Shown here: piece after piece, positions 8,565 to 18,212 of the stretch
How the letters are laid out: the number at the start of each line of letters is the position of its first letter
Position numbering within the stretch: the first letter of the stretch is position 1
NCBI GenBank assembly: GCA_003133665.1
Contig: PKYK01000023.1
Coordinates: 1-64,000 of the forward strand
DNA length: 64,000 nucleotides
Source: Acidimicrobiaceae bacterium
GTDB taxonomy: Bacteria; Actinomycetota; Acidimicrobiia; Acidimicrobiales; RAAP-2
Reading direction: 5' to 3'
The notes under the pieces: generated by a model
The model's input: only the letters and a program-made list of their open reading frames with translations
Database searches by the model: none
What the model was told of the DNA's origin: nothing
Position numbers and translations under genes: made by a program

Positions 8565-11167
8565 CGGGTCTCCAGTCGAACCTGGGTCACGACGCTGGCG
8601 TGGTCGATCAGCATCCGCACCGCGTCGTCGCCGGCCTCGCTCAGCGTGCCAAAGGCGATCTCGCCGACGCCTCGGGCCAGTGCGTCGTCGAGGGTGACCG
8701 GCAGCTGCATCGTGCCCCGCGCCCCCGTCACCGACACCACGTCGCCACTGCTGACGCCGAGCCGGTCGAGGTCCAGGTGATTCAGCCGCAGCGTGGTCGC
8801 GCCGACGAGCCCGAGCAGCGCCGGGGAACCCTGCATGGCGGTGCCGCGGTCGTAGAGGCGTCGACTGACGAGGAGGCGCCACGAGTAGTTGTCCGCGAGC
8901 GGAACGGTCACGCCCCGGCCGGCCGACACCTGCGCCAGCGAAGCGCCCACCCGCAACGGTGTCGGCGCGACGTTGAACGCCTCGGTGGTCCCGCTTCGCG
9001 AGCCGAGGCCGACCATGTCGATCGAACGGATGCCGGGGAAGGCCATCGGGTCGAGTGGCCGCCTCGAGGCCGAACTGGCGGGCCGGCCTACGACGGCGCC
9101 ATCTGACGAACTGTCCTGCAGCACCGACAGCGCCGGGTACCCGGTCGTCTCCTCGATGGCCTTGGCCGCGTCTTCCACCGACGCCAGACCCAGGTTCTGG
9201 CCAAACTCCTCGGCCAGTTCGGCGGCAATCGCCACGTCGGGCCACGCCGAACCGGGGGCCGACAGTTTCGCGTTCACCGCGCTCACGCGGCCTTCGATAT
9301 TGGTCACCGTGCCGGTGCGCTCGTGCTGGACAACGGCCGGCAGGACGACGTCGGCGTAGGCCAACGTGGCCCCGCCGTGGCCGGTCACGACGACGACGTC
9401 ACTCGCATCGAGCGCGGCCTTGGCCTGCTCGATGTCGGCCACGTTGCCGAGCAGGCATCCGCCGAGCAACAGCACGGCCTTCTGCTCGCCCGAGACGAGC
9501 GCGTCGAGCTGGGCCAGCGTGCCTCGTCCGTTCAGCGAGGCGTCGAAGCCCCGACCGGGGGCGAGGCTCGGGGCCAGTCCCATGTCGAGCGCACCGATCA
9601 CGTTCGAACGACGAAGGGCCGGAAGGAACTTGGCCTGCGGGTAGCGCTCGGCGAGGATCCGGACGGCCGACTCCACCACGGCGGCGTCTTCGGCGAGATT
9701 GGGGCGGCCGACCACGAAGACCACGCCCTCGCCGTCCTCGCCGACCAGGCGGCAGGCCTCGGCGAGCTCCGAATCGGCGAAGGCCGGAACCTGGAGCGCG
9801 CCGGCGTTGGCGGTGGCCAATGCCTGGGCGACGAGGTGCGCTTCGCCGGGGCGAACCGACAACGACACGCTCGCCACCGATCGCAGCGCGCTCGGGCCGA
9901 ACGACAGCTCCACCAGGGAGTTACCCCTCTGCACGGCGCTCTCGCGCAGGCGCAGGAAGAGAATCGGGAGTTCTTCACGAAGATCGCCCGCCAGCGTCAC
10001 GACCGTGCGCGCACTCGCGGCTTCGTCGATGGTCGCCTTGGGTAGCGCCTGCAGGAGCGCGGCGTCGAGCCCGTCACCGTACTGGGCGTCGAGGTTCTCG
10101 CTCCCGAGCACCCCGCGCACGAAACGCTCCCAGGCGAACGCGCCCTCGTTGGTGAGTGCCGCGCCGCCGATGGCGCCCACGCCGTTCGGGGTCGACGAGG
10201 CGCCGCGCAGCAGTGTCGCCGCGGTCGCCAGCGCCTCGCCCCAACTCACGGGCGTCAGCGTCCCGTTGCGTCGAACCAGCGGCTCGGTGATGCGGGTGCT
10301 GGCCTCGAGAACGTCGACGGCGGCCTCATTCCCGTCGATGGCGTCGAGGGTGAAACGCCCCTTGTCACAGAGCCAGCCGTGGTTGACGGGGTCGCTGTCG
10401 ATCCCGAGCACGCGGGTCAGACGGTTGCCCGACGACTGCACCGCGACGCGGCATCCCACCGCGCAGGTCGTGCACGTGCTCTCGACCTGTTCGAGGTCCC
10501 AGGGGCGGGCGGTGAACCGGTAGGGCTTCGCGGTCAGTGCGCCGACGGGACAGATCTGGACCGTGTTGCCCGAGAAGACCGAGTCGAACGGCTGGGTCGG
10601 CGACGACGCCACCTCGATGAGGTCGCCGCGACCGGCGAAGGCGATCTGCGCGTCGCCCGCCACTTCACTGGCGAAACGGGTGCAGCGCGAGCACTGGATG
10701 CAGCGCTCGCGGTCGAGCAGCACCAGCTCGCCGATCTCGACGGGCTTGACGAAGTGGCGCTTCTCCTCGATGAACCGCGTCTCGCCCGAGCCGTGGGCCA
10801 GGGTCTGATCCTGCAGCGGACACTCGCCACCCTTGTCGCAGACCGGGCAGTCGAGCGGGTGGTTCGCGAGCAGGAACTCGAGCACTCCGTCCTGGGCCTT
10901 CTTGACCTTCTCCGATTCGGTGTCGACGTTCATTCCGTCGTTCACCTTGAGGTAGCACGCGGGCTGCAACGTCGCGCCGCGCGGCCCTTCCACTTCCACG
11001 AGGCACATGCGGCAGTTCCCCACCGATTCCATCCGGGGGTGGTAGCAGAACCGTGGGATGAAGGTGCCAGCGCGCTCGGCGGCCTCGATCAGCAGTTCAC
11101 CGGGCCGGGCTTCAATGACCCGTCCGTTGACCGTGATCGAGACGGTGGTTCGCGTGACGTCAGTCAT
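8561..11167 (-). CDS. nuoG: NADH-quinone oxidoreductase subunit G
   Basis: An 868-residue peripheral subunit. The N-terminus holds the [2Fe-2S] ligands (CYHPRMESVGNCRMC and a later Cys), then HPLDCPVCDKGGECPLQ for N5 with its histidine ligand, RCIQCSRCTRF and ICPVGAL for N4, and CTTCAVGC with WLCDKGRF for the off-pathway cluster N7. The remainder is a molybdopterin-oxidoreductase-like domain without a catalytic role here. The ATG at 11167 overlaps the nuoF end by eight bases. Presence of N7 ligands is notable because many lineages have lost them. Confidence 0.96.
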   Translation of the reverse strand: MTDVTRTTVSITVNGRVIEARPGELLIEAAERAGTFIPRFCYHPRMESVGNCRMCLVEVEGPRGATLQPACYLKVNDGMNVDTESEKVKKAQDGVLEFLLANHPLDCPVCDKGGECPLQDQTLAHGSGETRFIEEKRHFVKPVEIGELVLLDRERCIQCSRCTRFASEVAGDAQIAFAGRGDLIEVASSPTQPFDSVFSGNTVQICPVGALTAKPYRFTARPWDLEQVESTCTTCAVGCRVAVQSSGNRLTRVLGIDSDPVNHGWLCDKGRFTLDAIDGNEAAVDVLEASTRITEPLVRRNGTLTPVSWGEALATAATLLRGASSTPNGVGAIGGAALTNEGAFAWERFVRGVLGSENLDAQYGDGLDAALLQALPKATIDEAASARTVVTLAGDLREELPILFLRLRESAVQRGNSLVELSFGPSALRSVASVSLSVRPGEAHLVAQALATANAGALQVPAFADSELAEACRLVGEDGEGVVFVVGRPNLAEDAAVVESAVRILAERYPQAKFLPALRRSNVIGALDMGLAPSLAPGRGFDASLNGRGTLAQLDALVSGEQKAVLLLGGCLLGNVADIEQAKAALDASDVVVVTGHGGATLAYADVVLPAVVQHERTGTVTNIEGRVSAVNAKLSAPGSAWPDVAIAAELAEEFGQNLGLASVEDAAKAIEETTGYPALSVLQDSSSDGAVVGRPASSASRRPLDPMAFPGIRSIDMVGLGSRSGTTEAFNVAPTPLRVGASLAQVSAGRGVTVPLADNYSWRLLVSRRLYDRGTAMQGSPALLGLVGATTLRLNHLDLDRLGVSSGDVVSVTGARGTMQLPVTLDDALARGVGEIAFGTLSEAGDDAVRMLIDHASVVTQVRLETR

Positions 11168-12464
11168 GAGGACATCCCCCGTGTTGGACGTGGGCGACGA
11201 AGTCGTCGCGGAACATCGAGATCGCCGAGTGAATGGACGAGGGGATGGAGGGTCCGAGCACGCAGATCGTGGTCTGCTGGGGGGGCCAGGTGAGACCGGG
11301 CGCGATGTTGTCCGAGAGGTCGAGCAGCAGGTCGATGTCCTCCGCGCGCCCGCCCCCGTGCTCGAGTCGGTACAGCACCCGTTCGAGCCAGCCCGAGCCC
11401 TCGCGGCACGGCGTGCACTGGCCGCACGACTCGCGCGAGAAGAACTTGGTGATGCGCCACGTCGCTCGCACCACGCACGTGGTCTCATCCATCACGACGA
11501 TGGATCCCGAGCCCAGCATCGAGCCCTTCTCGGCGACCTCGTCCTGACCCAGCGGCAGGTCGAGCAGATCGGGACCGAACCACGGAGCCGACACGCCGCC
11601 GGGGATGATCGCCTTCAGCTCCTTGTCGTCGATGATGCCCCCGCCGAGGGCGGGATCGTAGATCAGGTCACGGAAGGTGTTCTTCACCATCTCGATTTCG
11701 TAGACGCCGGGGTTCTTCACCCGACCGGCGAGCGCGAAGAGCCGGGTGCCCGTGGAACGCCCTCCGCCTAGGGCGGCGAACGCCGCACCGCCGTTGCTGA
11801 TGATCCACGGCAGGTTCGCCATGGTCTCGACGTTGTTGACGACCGTTGGTTCGCCGTAGAGACCGGTGACCGCGGGAAAGAATGGCGGCTTGATCCGCGG
11901 GAAACCCCGCTTGCCCTCGAGGGCCTCGATCAGCGCGGTCTCCTCGCCACAGATATAGGCGCCCGCGCCCGGGTGCACGACGATGTCGAGCGAGAACGAC
12001 GAACCGAAGATCTTCCGACCCAGGGCGCCGTGTTCGTAGGCGTCGTTGACCGCCTGCTGCACGCGCTCGAGGCCCAGGGCGAACTCGCCGCGCAGGAAGA
12101 GGAAGGCCTGGCTCACCTGCAGCGCGTAGGCCGCGATGATGATGCCTTCGACCAGCTGGTGCGGATCGCGCTCGACGAGGAAGTGGTCCTTGAACGTGGC
12201 CGGCTCGGACTCGTCGCCGTTCACCACGAGGTAGGACACCGGTGACTTGCGCAGCATCGACCACTTGCGACCGGCCGGGAAACCCGCGCCCCCGCGGCCC
12301 AGCAGCGAGGCCTCGTCCACTTCGGCCGCGACGTCCTCGGGGAACATCGACAGCGCCTTGCGCAGCGCGTCGTAACCACCGGTCGCGAGGTAGCGCGTCA
12401 AGGTGTGCGAGTCCTCGAACGACGCGCGCGACGAGACGATGCGGGGGGCGTCGAGCGTGGCCAC
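11160..12464 (-). CDS. nuoF: NADH-quinone oxidoreductase subunit F
   Basis: A 434-residue NADH-dehydrogenase subunit. GRGGAGFPAGRKW is the FMN/NADH-binding loop, GAGAYICGEETALIEALEGKRG the second nucleotide motif, and ESCGQCTPCREG with a later Cys binds the N3 [4Fe-4S] cluster. I chose the GTG at 12464, which shares one base with the nuoE stop (TAGTG). It is the entry point of electrons from NADH. Confidence 0.96.
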   Translation of the reverse strand: MATLDAPRIVSSRASFEDSHTLTRYLATGGYDALRKALSMFPEDVAAEVDEASLLGRGGAGFPAGRKWSMLRKSPVSYLVVNGDESEPATFKDHFLVERDPHQLVEGIIIAAYALQVSQAFLFLRGEFALGLERVQQAVNDAYEHGALGRKIFGSSFSLDIVVHPGAGAYICGEETALIEALEGKRGFPRIKPPFFPAVTGLYGEPTVVNNVETMANLPWIISNGGAAFAALGGGRSTGTRLFALAGRVKNPGVYEIEMVKNTFRDLIYDPALGGGIIDDKELKAIIPGGVSAPWFGPDLLDLPLGQDEVAEKGSMLGSGSIVVMDETTCVVRATWRITKFFSRESCGQCTPCREGSGWLERVLYRLEHGGGRAEDIDLLLDLSDNIAPGLTWPPQQTTICVLGPSIPSSIHSAISMFRDDFVAHVQHGGCPHD

Positions 12465-13084
12465 TACTTGGTCTCCTTGGCGGCGCGGGCCTCGCGGGCG
12501 GCCTGGGCCTCGGCCCGCTCGGCGACGACCTCGCCGCGATCGGCGCGCAGGCCCCCGCTTCGACGGACGCGGATGAGGGTGCCGTGCGACGGCACGTCGT
12601 GGTCGAGGCGACCACCGCGCAGGTCCTCGATCATCCCGTCGAAGGCTTCCGGCGTCGTCGTTCGCACGTAGCGGTGATTCACCTGCACGCACGGCGCCAG
12701 GTTGCAGTCGGCGAGGCACTCGGTCTCTTCGAGCGTGAACAGGCCGTCGGCGGACGTCGAACCGACCGCGCAGCCCAGGGTGGCGCTGGCGTGATCGAGC
12801 ATCTCCTCACCGCCGGCGAGCAGGCAGGCGATGTTCGTACAGATGCCCACGACGTACTTTCCGACGGGCTCGAGGTGGAACATGTCGTAGAACGACGCCG
12901 TGCCGCGCACGTCGGCGGGCGTGGTGCCGGTGAGTGCGGCCACTTCGGCGATTCCCTCGTCGCTCAGGTAGCCGTCCTGCTCCTGGGCGAGGTGCAACAG
13001 GGGCAACATGGCCGAGCGCTTGCGCGGGTAGAGCGCGACGAGCTCCTCGGCGCGCTGGCGCAGTTCGGTGCGAAAGTGACTCAT
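12464..13084 (-). CDS. nuoE: NADH-quinone oxidoreductase subunit E
   Basis: A 206-residue thioredoxin-fold subunit carrying the N1a [2Fe-2S] cluster. Ligands are seen in ICTNIACLLAGG and ECLADCNLAPCVQVN. The helical N-terminal domain (LLHLAQEQDGYLSDEGIAEVA) is typical. A charged Ala/Glu/Arg-rich tail follows the domain. Its ATG overlaps the nuoD stop by four bases. Confidence 0.96.
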   Translation of the reverse strand: MSHFRTELRQRAEELVALYPRKRSAMLPLLHLAQEQDGYLSDEGIAEVAALTGTTPADVRGTASFYDMFHLEPVGKYVVGICTNIACLLAGGEEMLDHASATLGCAVGSTSADGLFTLEETECLADCNLAPCVQVNHRYVRTTTPEAFDGMIEDLRGGRLDHDVPSHGTLIRVRRSGGLRADRGEVVAERAEAQAAREARAAKETK

Positions 13085-14433
13085 CGGTCGACCTCACCCA
13101 TGACGGGGTCGATGGTGGAGATCACCGTGATGGTGTCCGACATCGCGCCGCCGCGCATCAGGAGCGACACCGCCTGCAGATTGACGAAGCTGGGACCGCG
13201 CACGTGGATCCGGTACGGCTTGGGTCCGCCGTCGGCCACGATGTAGCAGCCCAACTCGCCGCGCGGCGACTCGACGGCCGAGTAGACCTCGCCGGCCGGC
13301 ACGTGGAAACCCTCGGTGAACAGCTTGAAGTGGTGGATCAACGCCTCCATCGACTCGCCGATTCGCGCGCGAGGTGGCGGCGTGACCTTGGGGTCCTGGC
13401 TTCGATAGTCGCCGCCCGGCATCATGTCGATGCACTGGCGCACGATGCGGATGGACTCGCGAATCTCGTTGAGACGGATGGCGTAGCGGTCGAAGTTGTC
13501 GCCGTAGGTGCCCACGATGACGTCGAAGTCGACCTGGTCGTACGCGAGGTAGGGCATCGAGCGGCGCAGGTCCCAGGGAACGCCGGTCGAGCGCAGCAGC
13601 GGTCCGGTGACGCTGAGCGCGAGCGCCTCCTCCGCGGTCATCGGCGCGACGCCCACCATGCGCGCGCGAAAGATCGGCTGGCCGGTCAGGAGCTGGTCGT
13701 ACTCGTACGTCCGCTCGTTGATCGTGTCACAGATCACCAGCACGTCGTCCTGCCAGCCGTCGGGCAGGTCGGCCGCGACGCCGCCGGGGCGGACGTAGTT
13801 CAGGTTCATCCGGAGTCCCGCGGTCTTCTCGAAGAAGGCCAGGATCAACTCGCGTTCGCGCAGTCCGTAGATCATCATCGACGACGCGCCCAGGTCCATG
13901 CCGTTGGTCGCCATCCACACGAGGTGCGAGGAGATGCGGTTGAGCTCGCTCATCATCATTCGAATCCACACCGCGCGTTCGGGCACCTCGATGCCGAGCA
14001 ACGTCTCGACGGCCATGGAGTACGAGAGCTCGTTGATGACGGGACTGAGGTAGTCCATCCGCGTCACGTTGGTCCCGCCCTGGACGTAACTCAGCTCCTC
14101 GCCGGTCTTCTCCATGCCCGTGTGCAGGTACCCGATGACCGGCTTGGTGCGCAGCACGAACTCGCCGTCGAGCTCGAGCATCAGTCGCAGCACCCCGTGG
14201 GTCGAGGGGTGCGACGGGCCCATGTTGATGATCATGGTCTCGTCGTCGCGCCGATCGAAGTCGACCGAGTTCGGATCGAAGCTGCGACCGTCGAGGCGAA
14301 GGACCGCGCCGACCTCCCGGCTGAGTTCGCCCGGCGTCGTGACGTCGCGGCGCTGGAGTTCCTGGACCCCTTCGGACGTCTCGGCGGTCAACAGGTCGAG
14401 ACGCTCGGCGGTGCGGATGACGGGTTCGCTCAC
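13081..14433 (-). CDS. nuoD: NADH-quinone oxidoreductase subunit D
   Basis: A 450-residue 49-kDa-type subunit that forms the quinone pocket with NuoB. INMGPSHPSTHGVLRLMLELDGE contains the conserved His that contacts quinone, and GYLHTGMEKTGEE and the terminal FVNLQAVSLLMRGGAMSDTITVISTIDPVMGEVDR are standard. A 50-residue N-terminal extension precedes the domain. The GTG at 14433 overlaps the nuoC stop (GTGA). Confidence 0.96.
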   Translation of the reverse strand: MSEPVIRTAERLDLLTAETSEGVQELQRRDVTTPGELSREVGAVLRLDGRSFDPNSVDFDRRDDETMIINMGPSHPSTHGVLRLMLELDGEFVLRTKPVIGYLHTGMEKTGEELSYVQGGTNVTRMDYLSPVINELSYSMAVETLLGIEVPERAVWIRMMMSELNRISSHLVWMATNGMDLGASSMMIYGLRERELILAFFEKTAGLRMNLNYVRPGGVAADLPDGWQDDVLVICDTINERTYEYDQLLTGQPIFRARMVGVAPMTAEEALALSVTGPLLRSTGVPWDLRRSMPYLAYDQVDFDVIVGTYGDNFDRYAIRLNEIRESIRIVRQCIDMMPGGDYRSQDPKVTPPPRARIGESMEALIHHFKLFTEGFHVPAGEVYSAVESPRGELGCYIVADGGPKPYRIHVRGPSFVNLQAVSLLMRGGAMSDTITVISTIDPVMGEVDR

Positions 14434-14924
14434 CGGGGACCTGGCGCTTCCTTGAACTGCACGGGCACCCGACCACTGCCGTAGTCCTTGCGCAGCGGGT
14501 GCCCCTCCCACTCCTCGGGCATCAAGATCCGCGTCAGGTCGGGGTGGCCCTGGAACAACACGCCGAACATGTCGAACGCCTCGCGCTCCATGGCCTCGCT
14601 GCCCGGGTAGAGCATGAAGAGCGAATCGACTTGCGGCTCGTCGCTTCCGGCCTGGACGCGCACGCGCACGCGCAGGCGCTTCGAGAGGCTGAGCAGATTC
14701 ACGACGACTTCGAATCGGGTGGCCACGACGCCCTCGGGCAGGGCTCGATCGGCGAAGTCGAGATAGTCGACGCCGCACAGGTCGACGCACATCTCGAAGC
14801 CGTCGCTCTTGAACGCGTCGATCAAGGCGTGGTACTGCTCACGGGTCGGATGGCAGCACAGGTCGCAGGCGAGACCCTCGCTGGTCACGACTCCTGGGGG
14901 GGCCAAGGGGGGAAGGGTGATCAC
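14430..14924 (-). CDS. nuoC: NADH-quinone oxidoreductase subunit C
   Basis: A 164-residue 30-kDa-type subunit. [32 protein letters not shown] is the family signature near the C-terminus. The GTG at 14924 overlaps the nuoB stop by four bases, which decides the start. It is separate from nuoD, not fused as in E. coli. Confidence 0.95.
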   Translation of the reverse strand: MITLPPLAPPGVVTSEGLACDLCCHPTREQYHALIDAFKSDGFEMCVDLCGVDYLDFADRALPEGVVATRFEVVVNLLSLSKRLRVRVRVQAGSDEPQVDSLFMLYPGSEAMEREAFDMFGVLFQGHPDLTRILMPEEWEGHPLRKDYGSGRVPVQFKEAPGPR

Positions 14925-15484
14925 TTCGGCGTTCCCACCCTTACCGCCACTGGCACGTCCGGCGTCCAGGGGCTCTGCGCGCTCTCCACCGTGGTGGGGC
15001 GGCCTTCGCCACGACGCTTCATGATCTCGCCCGTGCGAATCTGCTCGTGCAACGTCAGGATCGCGTGCATCAGCGTCTCGGGGCTCGGGGGACAGCCCGG
15101 CGCGTACACGTCGACGGGGACGATCTGGTCGACGCCCTGCACGATGGCGTAGTTGTTGAACAGACCGCCGGTCGACGCGCAGACGCCCATGGAGATGACC
15201 CACTTGGGCTCCATCATCTGGTCGTAGACCTGGCGCAGCACCGGAGCCATCTTCTGCGAGACGCGCCCCGCCACGATCATCAGGTCGGCCTGGCGAGGCG
15301 AGTTGCGAAAGACCTCCATGCCAAAACGCGAGAGGTCGAAGTCGGCGCCGCCCGTGGCCATCATCTCGATCGCGCAGCAGGCCAGGCCGAACGACGCGGG
15401 CCACACCGACGCCCTACGCGCCCAGCGCGCGAGGTCCTCGATCTGACCGGTCAGGAAGTTGTGCTGCAGGTCTTCGAGCGCCAC
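14921..15484 (-). CDS. nuoB: NADH-quinone oxidoreductase subunit B
   Basis: A 187-residue subunit holding the terminal N2 [4Fe-4S] cluster. The vicinal cysteines are in [11 protein letters not shown], the third in MGVCASTGG and the fourth in [10 protein letters not shown]. It passes electrons to quinone. It starts with GTG immediately after the nuoA stop. Confidence 0.97.
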   Translation of the reverse strand: MALEDLQHNFLTGQIEDLARWARRASVWPASFGLACCAIEMMATGGADFDLSRFGMEVFRNSPRQADLMIVAGRVSQKMAPVLRQVYDQMMEPKWVISMGVCASTGGLFNNYAIVQGVDQIVPVDVYAPGCPPSPETLMHAILTLHEQIRTGEIMKRRGEGRPTTVESAQSPWTPDVPVAVRVGTPK

Positions 15485-15937
15485 TCACGCCGCCTTTTCG
15501 GGGTCGACGCCGATGCGCAGAATCGTTGACGAGCTCGTGCGCGAGGGCATGCCCGGCGTGAGGTGCTTGACCGGTCCCCAGGACAGGGCGCCCTCGCTTA
15601 CGAGGAAGAGCAGCGCGGCGAAGACCGTGAGGGAGAACGCCAGCACTTCGATGAGACCGAACAGGCCGAGTTGACGGAACACCACCGCGAACGGGTACAT
15701 GAAGACGATCTCGATGTCGAAGATCACGAAGATCATCGCGACGAGATAGAAGCGCACCGGAAACCGTTGTGGGGGTTCGACTTCCGGGACAATCCCGCAC
15801 TCGTAGGGCGCCAGCTTCGCATCCGAAGGTCGCTTGCGCGGGGCCGCCAGGGCCGACATCACGAGCGATCCCGATGCGAACAGCACTCCGAGAATCAGGA
15901 GTCCCAGTATTGGTAGGTACTGGTTCACGACCTTCAT
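15485..15937 (-). CDS. nuoA: NADH-quinone oxidoreductase subunit A
   Basis: A 150-residue three-helix membrane subunit and first gene of the nuo operon. LAPYECGIVPEVEPPQRFPVRFYLVAMIFVIFDIEIVFMYPFAV contains the conserved Cys loop and the acidic FDIE segment. The tail past residue 115 is a soluble extension. I start at the ATG at 15937, at the usual family N-terminus. Confidence 0.95.
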   Translation of the reverse strand: MKVVNQYLPILGLLILGVLFASGSLVMSALAAPRKRPSDAKLAPYECGIVPEVEPPQRFPVRFYLVAMIFVIFDIEIVFMYPFAVVFRQLGLFGLIEVLAFSLTVFAALLFLVSEGALSWGPVKHLTPGMPSRTSSSTILRIGVDPEKAA

Positions 15938-16003
15938 TTCTACCAGACCGCACGGGGCCCACTGCGCAGTTGCGCCCAGAGTCGAAAGGCCTAGGCTGAC
16001 TCG
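15938..16003. promoter_or_regulatory. Divergent promoter region nuoA / GGR-family gene
   Basis: Only 66 bases separate the divergent starts, so both promoters and any control site must lie here. It contains a 10-base perfect palindrome ACTGCGCAGT (15961-15970) overlapping an inverted repeat GCGCA-GT-TGCGC (15964-15975). These are candidate operators; no Rex-type TGTGAA..TTCACA site is visible. Confidence 0.5.
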
Positions 16004-17341
16004 GTGCAAAGTCTCACCGAATTGAATTCACAAACGGCGACCTTCGACGTCGTCATTGTGGGCGCGGGCCCCAGTGGCTCGGCCTGCGCGTACTGGCTCG
16101 CCCAGGCCGGCTGGTCGGTCTGTCTCATCGAGAAGAAACAGTTCCCGCGCGAAAAGACCTGCGGCGACGGACTGACCCCGCGCTCGGTGCACCAACTCGC
16201 CCAAATGGGTCTCGAGCCGGCGCTGGTGGCCGGCGGACATCGCTACAACGGCCTGCGGGCCTTTGGCTTCGGGGCGACGCTCGAGATGAACTGGCCCGAT
16301 CACCCCGTCTTTCCGAACTACGGCTACACGATCACGCGTTTCAACCTCGACGGGCTGGTGGCCGATCGGGCGGTGAGCCACGGCGCGGTGTTGTTGAGCG
16401 GCGTGGAGGCCGTTGGCCTGCTGGAGCCGACCGAGTCGACGACCGGCGGCCTGAAGGGTGCGGCCGGCTTCCTGGTCAAGGAGAAGGAGACCGGGCTCAC
16501 GGCGGAGATCCGCGGCCGCTACCTCGTCGCGGGCGACGGGCAGAACTCGCGGCTCGGTCGCGAGCTCGGCACCGCGCGCAACCGTTCGTGGCCCATGGGC
16601 ATGGCCCTGCGCGGCTACTACACGAGCGATCGTCACGACGAGCCCTGGATCGACTCGCACCTCGACATTCGCGACCCCAAGGGCGACGTCGTGCCGGGCT
16701 ACGGCTGGATCTTCCCGCTCGGCGACGGCCGCGTGAACGTCGGCGTGGGCCTGCTCTCCACCGGCGGCGCGTGGAAGGGCGTCAACACGACGAAACTCCA
16801 GGAGTACTTCGTCGCCCAGACGTCCGACGCCTGGGGCCTCACCGACGAGACCTGTTGCGGCCCGGCGACCGGCGGGCGGCTCCCGATGGGCCTCGCCCTC
16901 GGACCACGCGTCGGCGCGAACACGATGATCATCGGCGACGCCGCCGGCACGGTCAATCCCTTCAACGGCGAGGGCATCGCCTACGCCTACGAGACCGGGC
17001 GGCTCGCGGCGGGGGTCCTCGCCGAGGCGCTGCTCGCGAATGACCCCAGTGCGCTTCGCCTCTACGACGAGCGCCTCGAGTCGGCCTACGGCGACTACTA
17101 CAAGGTGGCGCGCGCCTTCGTCCGCATCATCTCCGAGCCCAAGATCCTGGCGGCCTGCGTGGGCGTGGGACTGCGGGTCGAGCCGCTGATGCGCGAGCTC
17201 TTGAGCATGATGGCGAACCTGATGCGAAACGACTCCCAGGGGCCGGCCGAGCTCGGTTACCGTGCGCTCGTGCGCCTGGCCGACGTGATCCCCGAGCGGG
17301 CCTACGAACTCTTGTTGGGTAATCAACAGTCCGACGACTGA
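16004..17341 (+). CDS. Geranylgeranyl reductase family flavoprotein
   Basis: A 445-residue FAD enzyme: the Rossmann dinucleotide motif DVVIVGAGPSGSACAYWLAQAGWSVCLIEK is at residues 15-44, FPREKTCGDGLTPRSV is the geranylgeranyl-reductase PxxYxxW-family cysteine region, and MIIGDAAGTVNPFNGEGIAYAYETGRLAA is the second FAD motif. Family members saturate isoprenoid double bonds. Its place opposite nuoA suggests menaquinone as substrate (as for mycobacterial MenJ), which would link it to the quinone used by complex I; that is inference. The start is GTG. Confidence 0.87.
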   Translation: MQSLTELNSQTATFDVVIVGAGPSGSACAYWLAQAGWSVCLIEKKQFPREKTCGDGLTPRSVHQLAQMGLEPALVAGGHRYNGLRAFGFGATLEMNWPDHPVFPNYGYTITRFNLDGLVADRAVSHGAVLLSGVEAVGLLEPTESTTGGLKGAAGFLVKEKETGLTAEIRGRYLVAGDGQNSRLGRELGTARNRSWPMGMALRGYYTSDRHDEPWIDSHLDIRDPKGDVVPGYGWIFPLGDGRVNVGVGLLSTGGAWKGVNTTKLQEYFVAQTSDAWGLTDETCCGPATGGRLPMGLALGPRVGANTMIIGDAAGTVNPFNGEGIAYAYETGRLAAGVLAEALLANDPSALRLYDERLESAYGDYYKVARAFVRIISEPKILAACVGVGLRVEPLMRELLSMMANLMRNDSQGPAELGYRALVRLADVIPERAYELLLGNQQSDD

Positions 17342-17396
17342 AACGACGATGGGAAGTCCGTTGGCGTGACTACCGCAGAAAGCTAGGGAGGATTGA

Positions 17397-18212
17397 ATGT
17401 CGCTCACGAAGACCCTGATCCTGGGCTTCATCGCGGGCGCCACCATCGTCCTGGGGCTGCCGATCGGACGGATGCGCGCGCCCGCCCCGCGGATGCGCAC
17501 CATGCTCAACGCCCTCGCCGTCGGCGTGCTGTTCTTCCTCGTCATCGACGTCTTCTCCAACGCCTACCAGCCAATCCAGGCCCAACTGCACGCCCTGCAC
17601 CTGCACCGCGGCGGCTCGGGCGCACGCGCCGTGCTCGACGTCGCGCTGCTGCTGGGGGGCGCGGCCGTCGGGTTGCTGAGCCTCGCCGGCTACCAGAAGT
17701 GGTCGCGTAGTCGGCGGGCTTCGTCGTCCACCGCCTCGTCATCGAACGAGCACACCTCGCCGGCCCAGATCAGCATGATGATCGCCCTCGGCATCGGGCT
17801 GCACAACTTCGGCGAAGGTCTCGCCATCGGCTCGTCGTCGCACCTGGGCGCCATCGGGCTCTCCACGGTGCTGGTCATCGGCTTCGGGCTGCACAACGCG
17901 ACCGAGGGCTTCGGGATCGTCTCGCCGCTCGCGGGCGCGGCCCATCGACCGTCGTGGGGCTTCCTGGGGCTCGTCGCGTTGATCGGGGGCGGGCCCACCA
18001 CGCTGGGCACGCTGGTCGGGTGGCTGTGGTCGAGCACGACGCTGTCGATCGTCTTTCTGTCGTTGGCCGGCGGATCGATCATCTTCGTGATCTGCCAGCT
18101 GCTCTACGTCGCCGCCAAGAGCGCGAACCCCACGACCGTCTACCTCGGCGTCACGGCCGGTCTGCTCGCGGGATTCCTCACCGACATCATCGTGATGTCA
18201 GCCGGCGGTTGA
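17397..18212 (+). CDS. ZIP family metal transporter
   Basis: A 271-residue membrane protein with about eight helices. HNFGEGLAIGSS (near residue 138) is the ZIP TM4 metal-binding motif, and FGLHNATEGFGIVSP is the matching TM5 motif; together they form the binuclear metal site. A Ser/His-rich cytoplasmic loop precedes TM4. ZIP proteins move Zn, Fe or Mn into the cytosol. It lies 55 bases after the reductase with a GGAGG-type ribosome site (agggagg). Confidence 0.9.
   Translation: MSLTKTLILGFIAGATIVLGLPIGRMRAPAPRMRTMLNALAVGVLFFLVIDVFSNAYQPIQAQLHALHLHRGGSGARAVLDVALLLGGAAVGLLSLAGYQKWSRSRRASSSTASSSNEHTSPAQISMMIALGIGLHNFGEGLAIGSSSHLGAIGLSTVLVIGFGLHNATEGFGIVSPLAGAAHRPSWGFLGLVALIGGGPTTLGTLVGWLWSSTTLSIVFLSLAGGSIIFVICQLLYVAAKSANPTTVYLGVTAGLLAGFLTDIIVMSAGG

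Noticed and set aside
15938-16003. Rex operator upstream of nuoA
   Set aside because: No TGTGAA..TTCACA-like site; the palindromes there have a different sequence.
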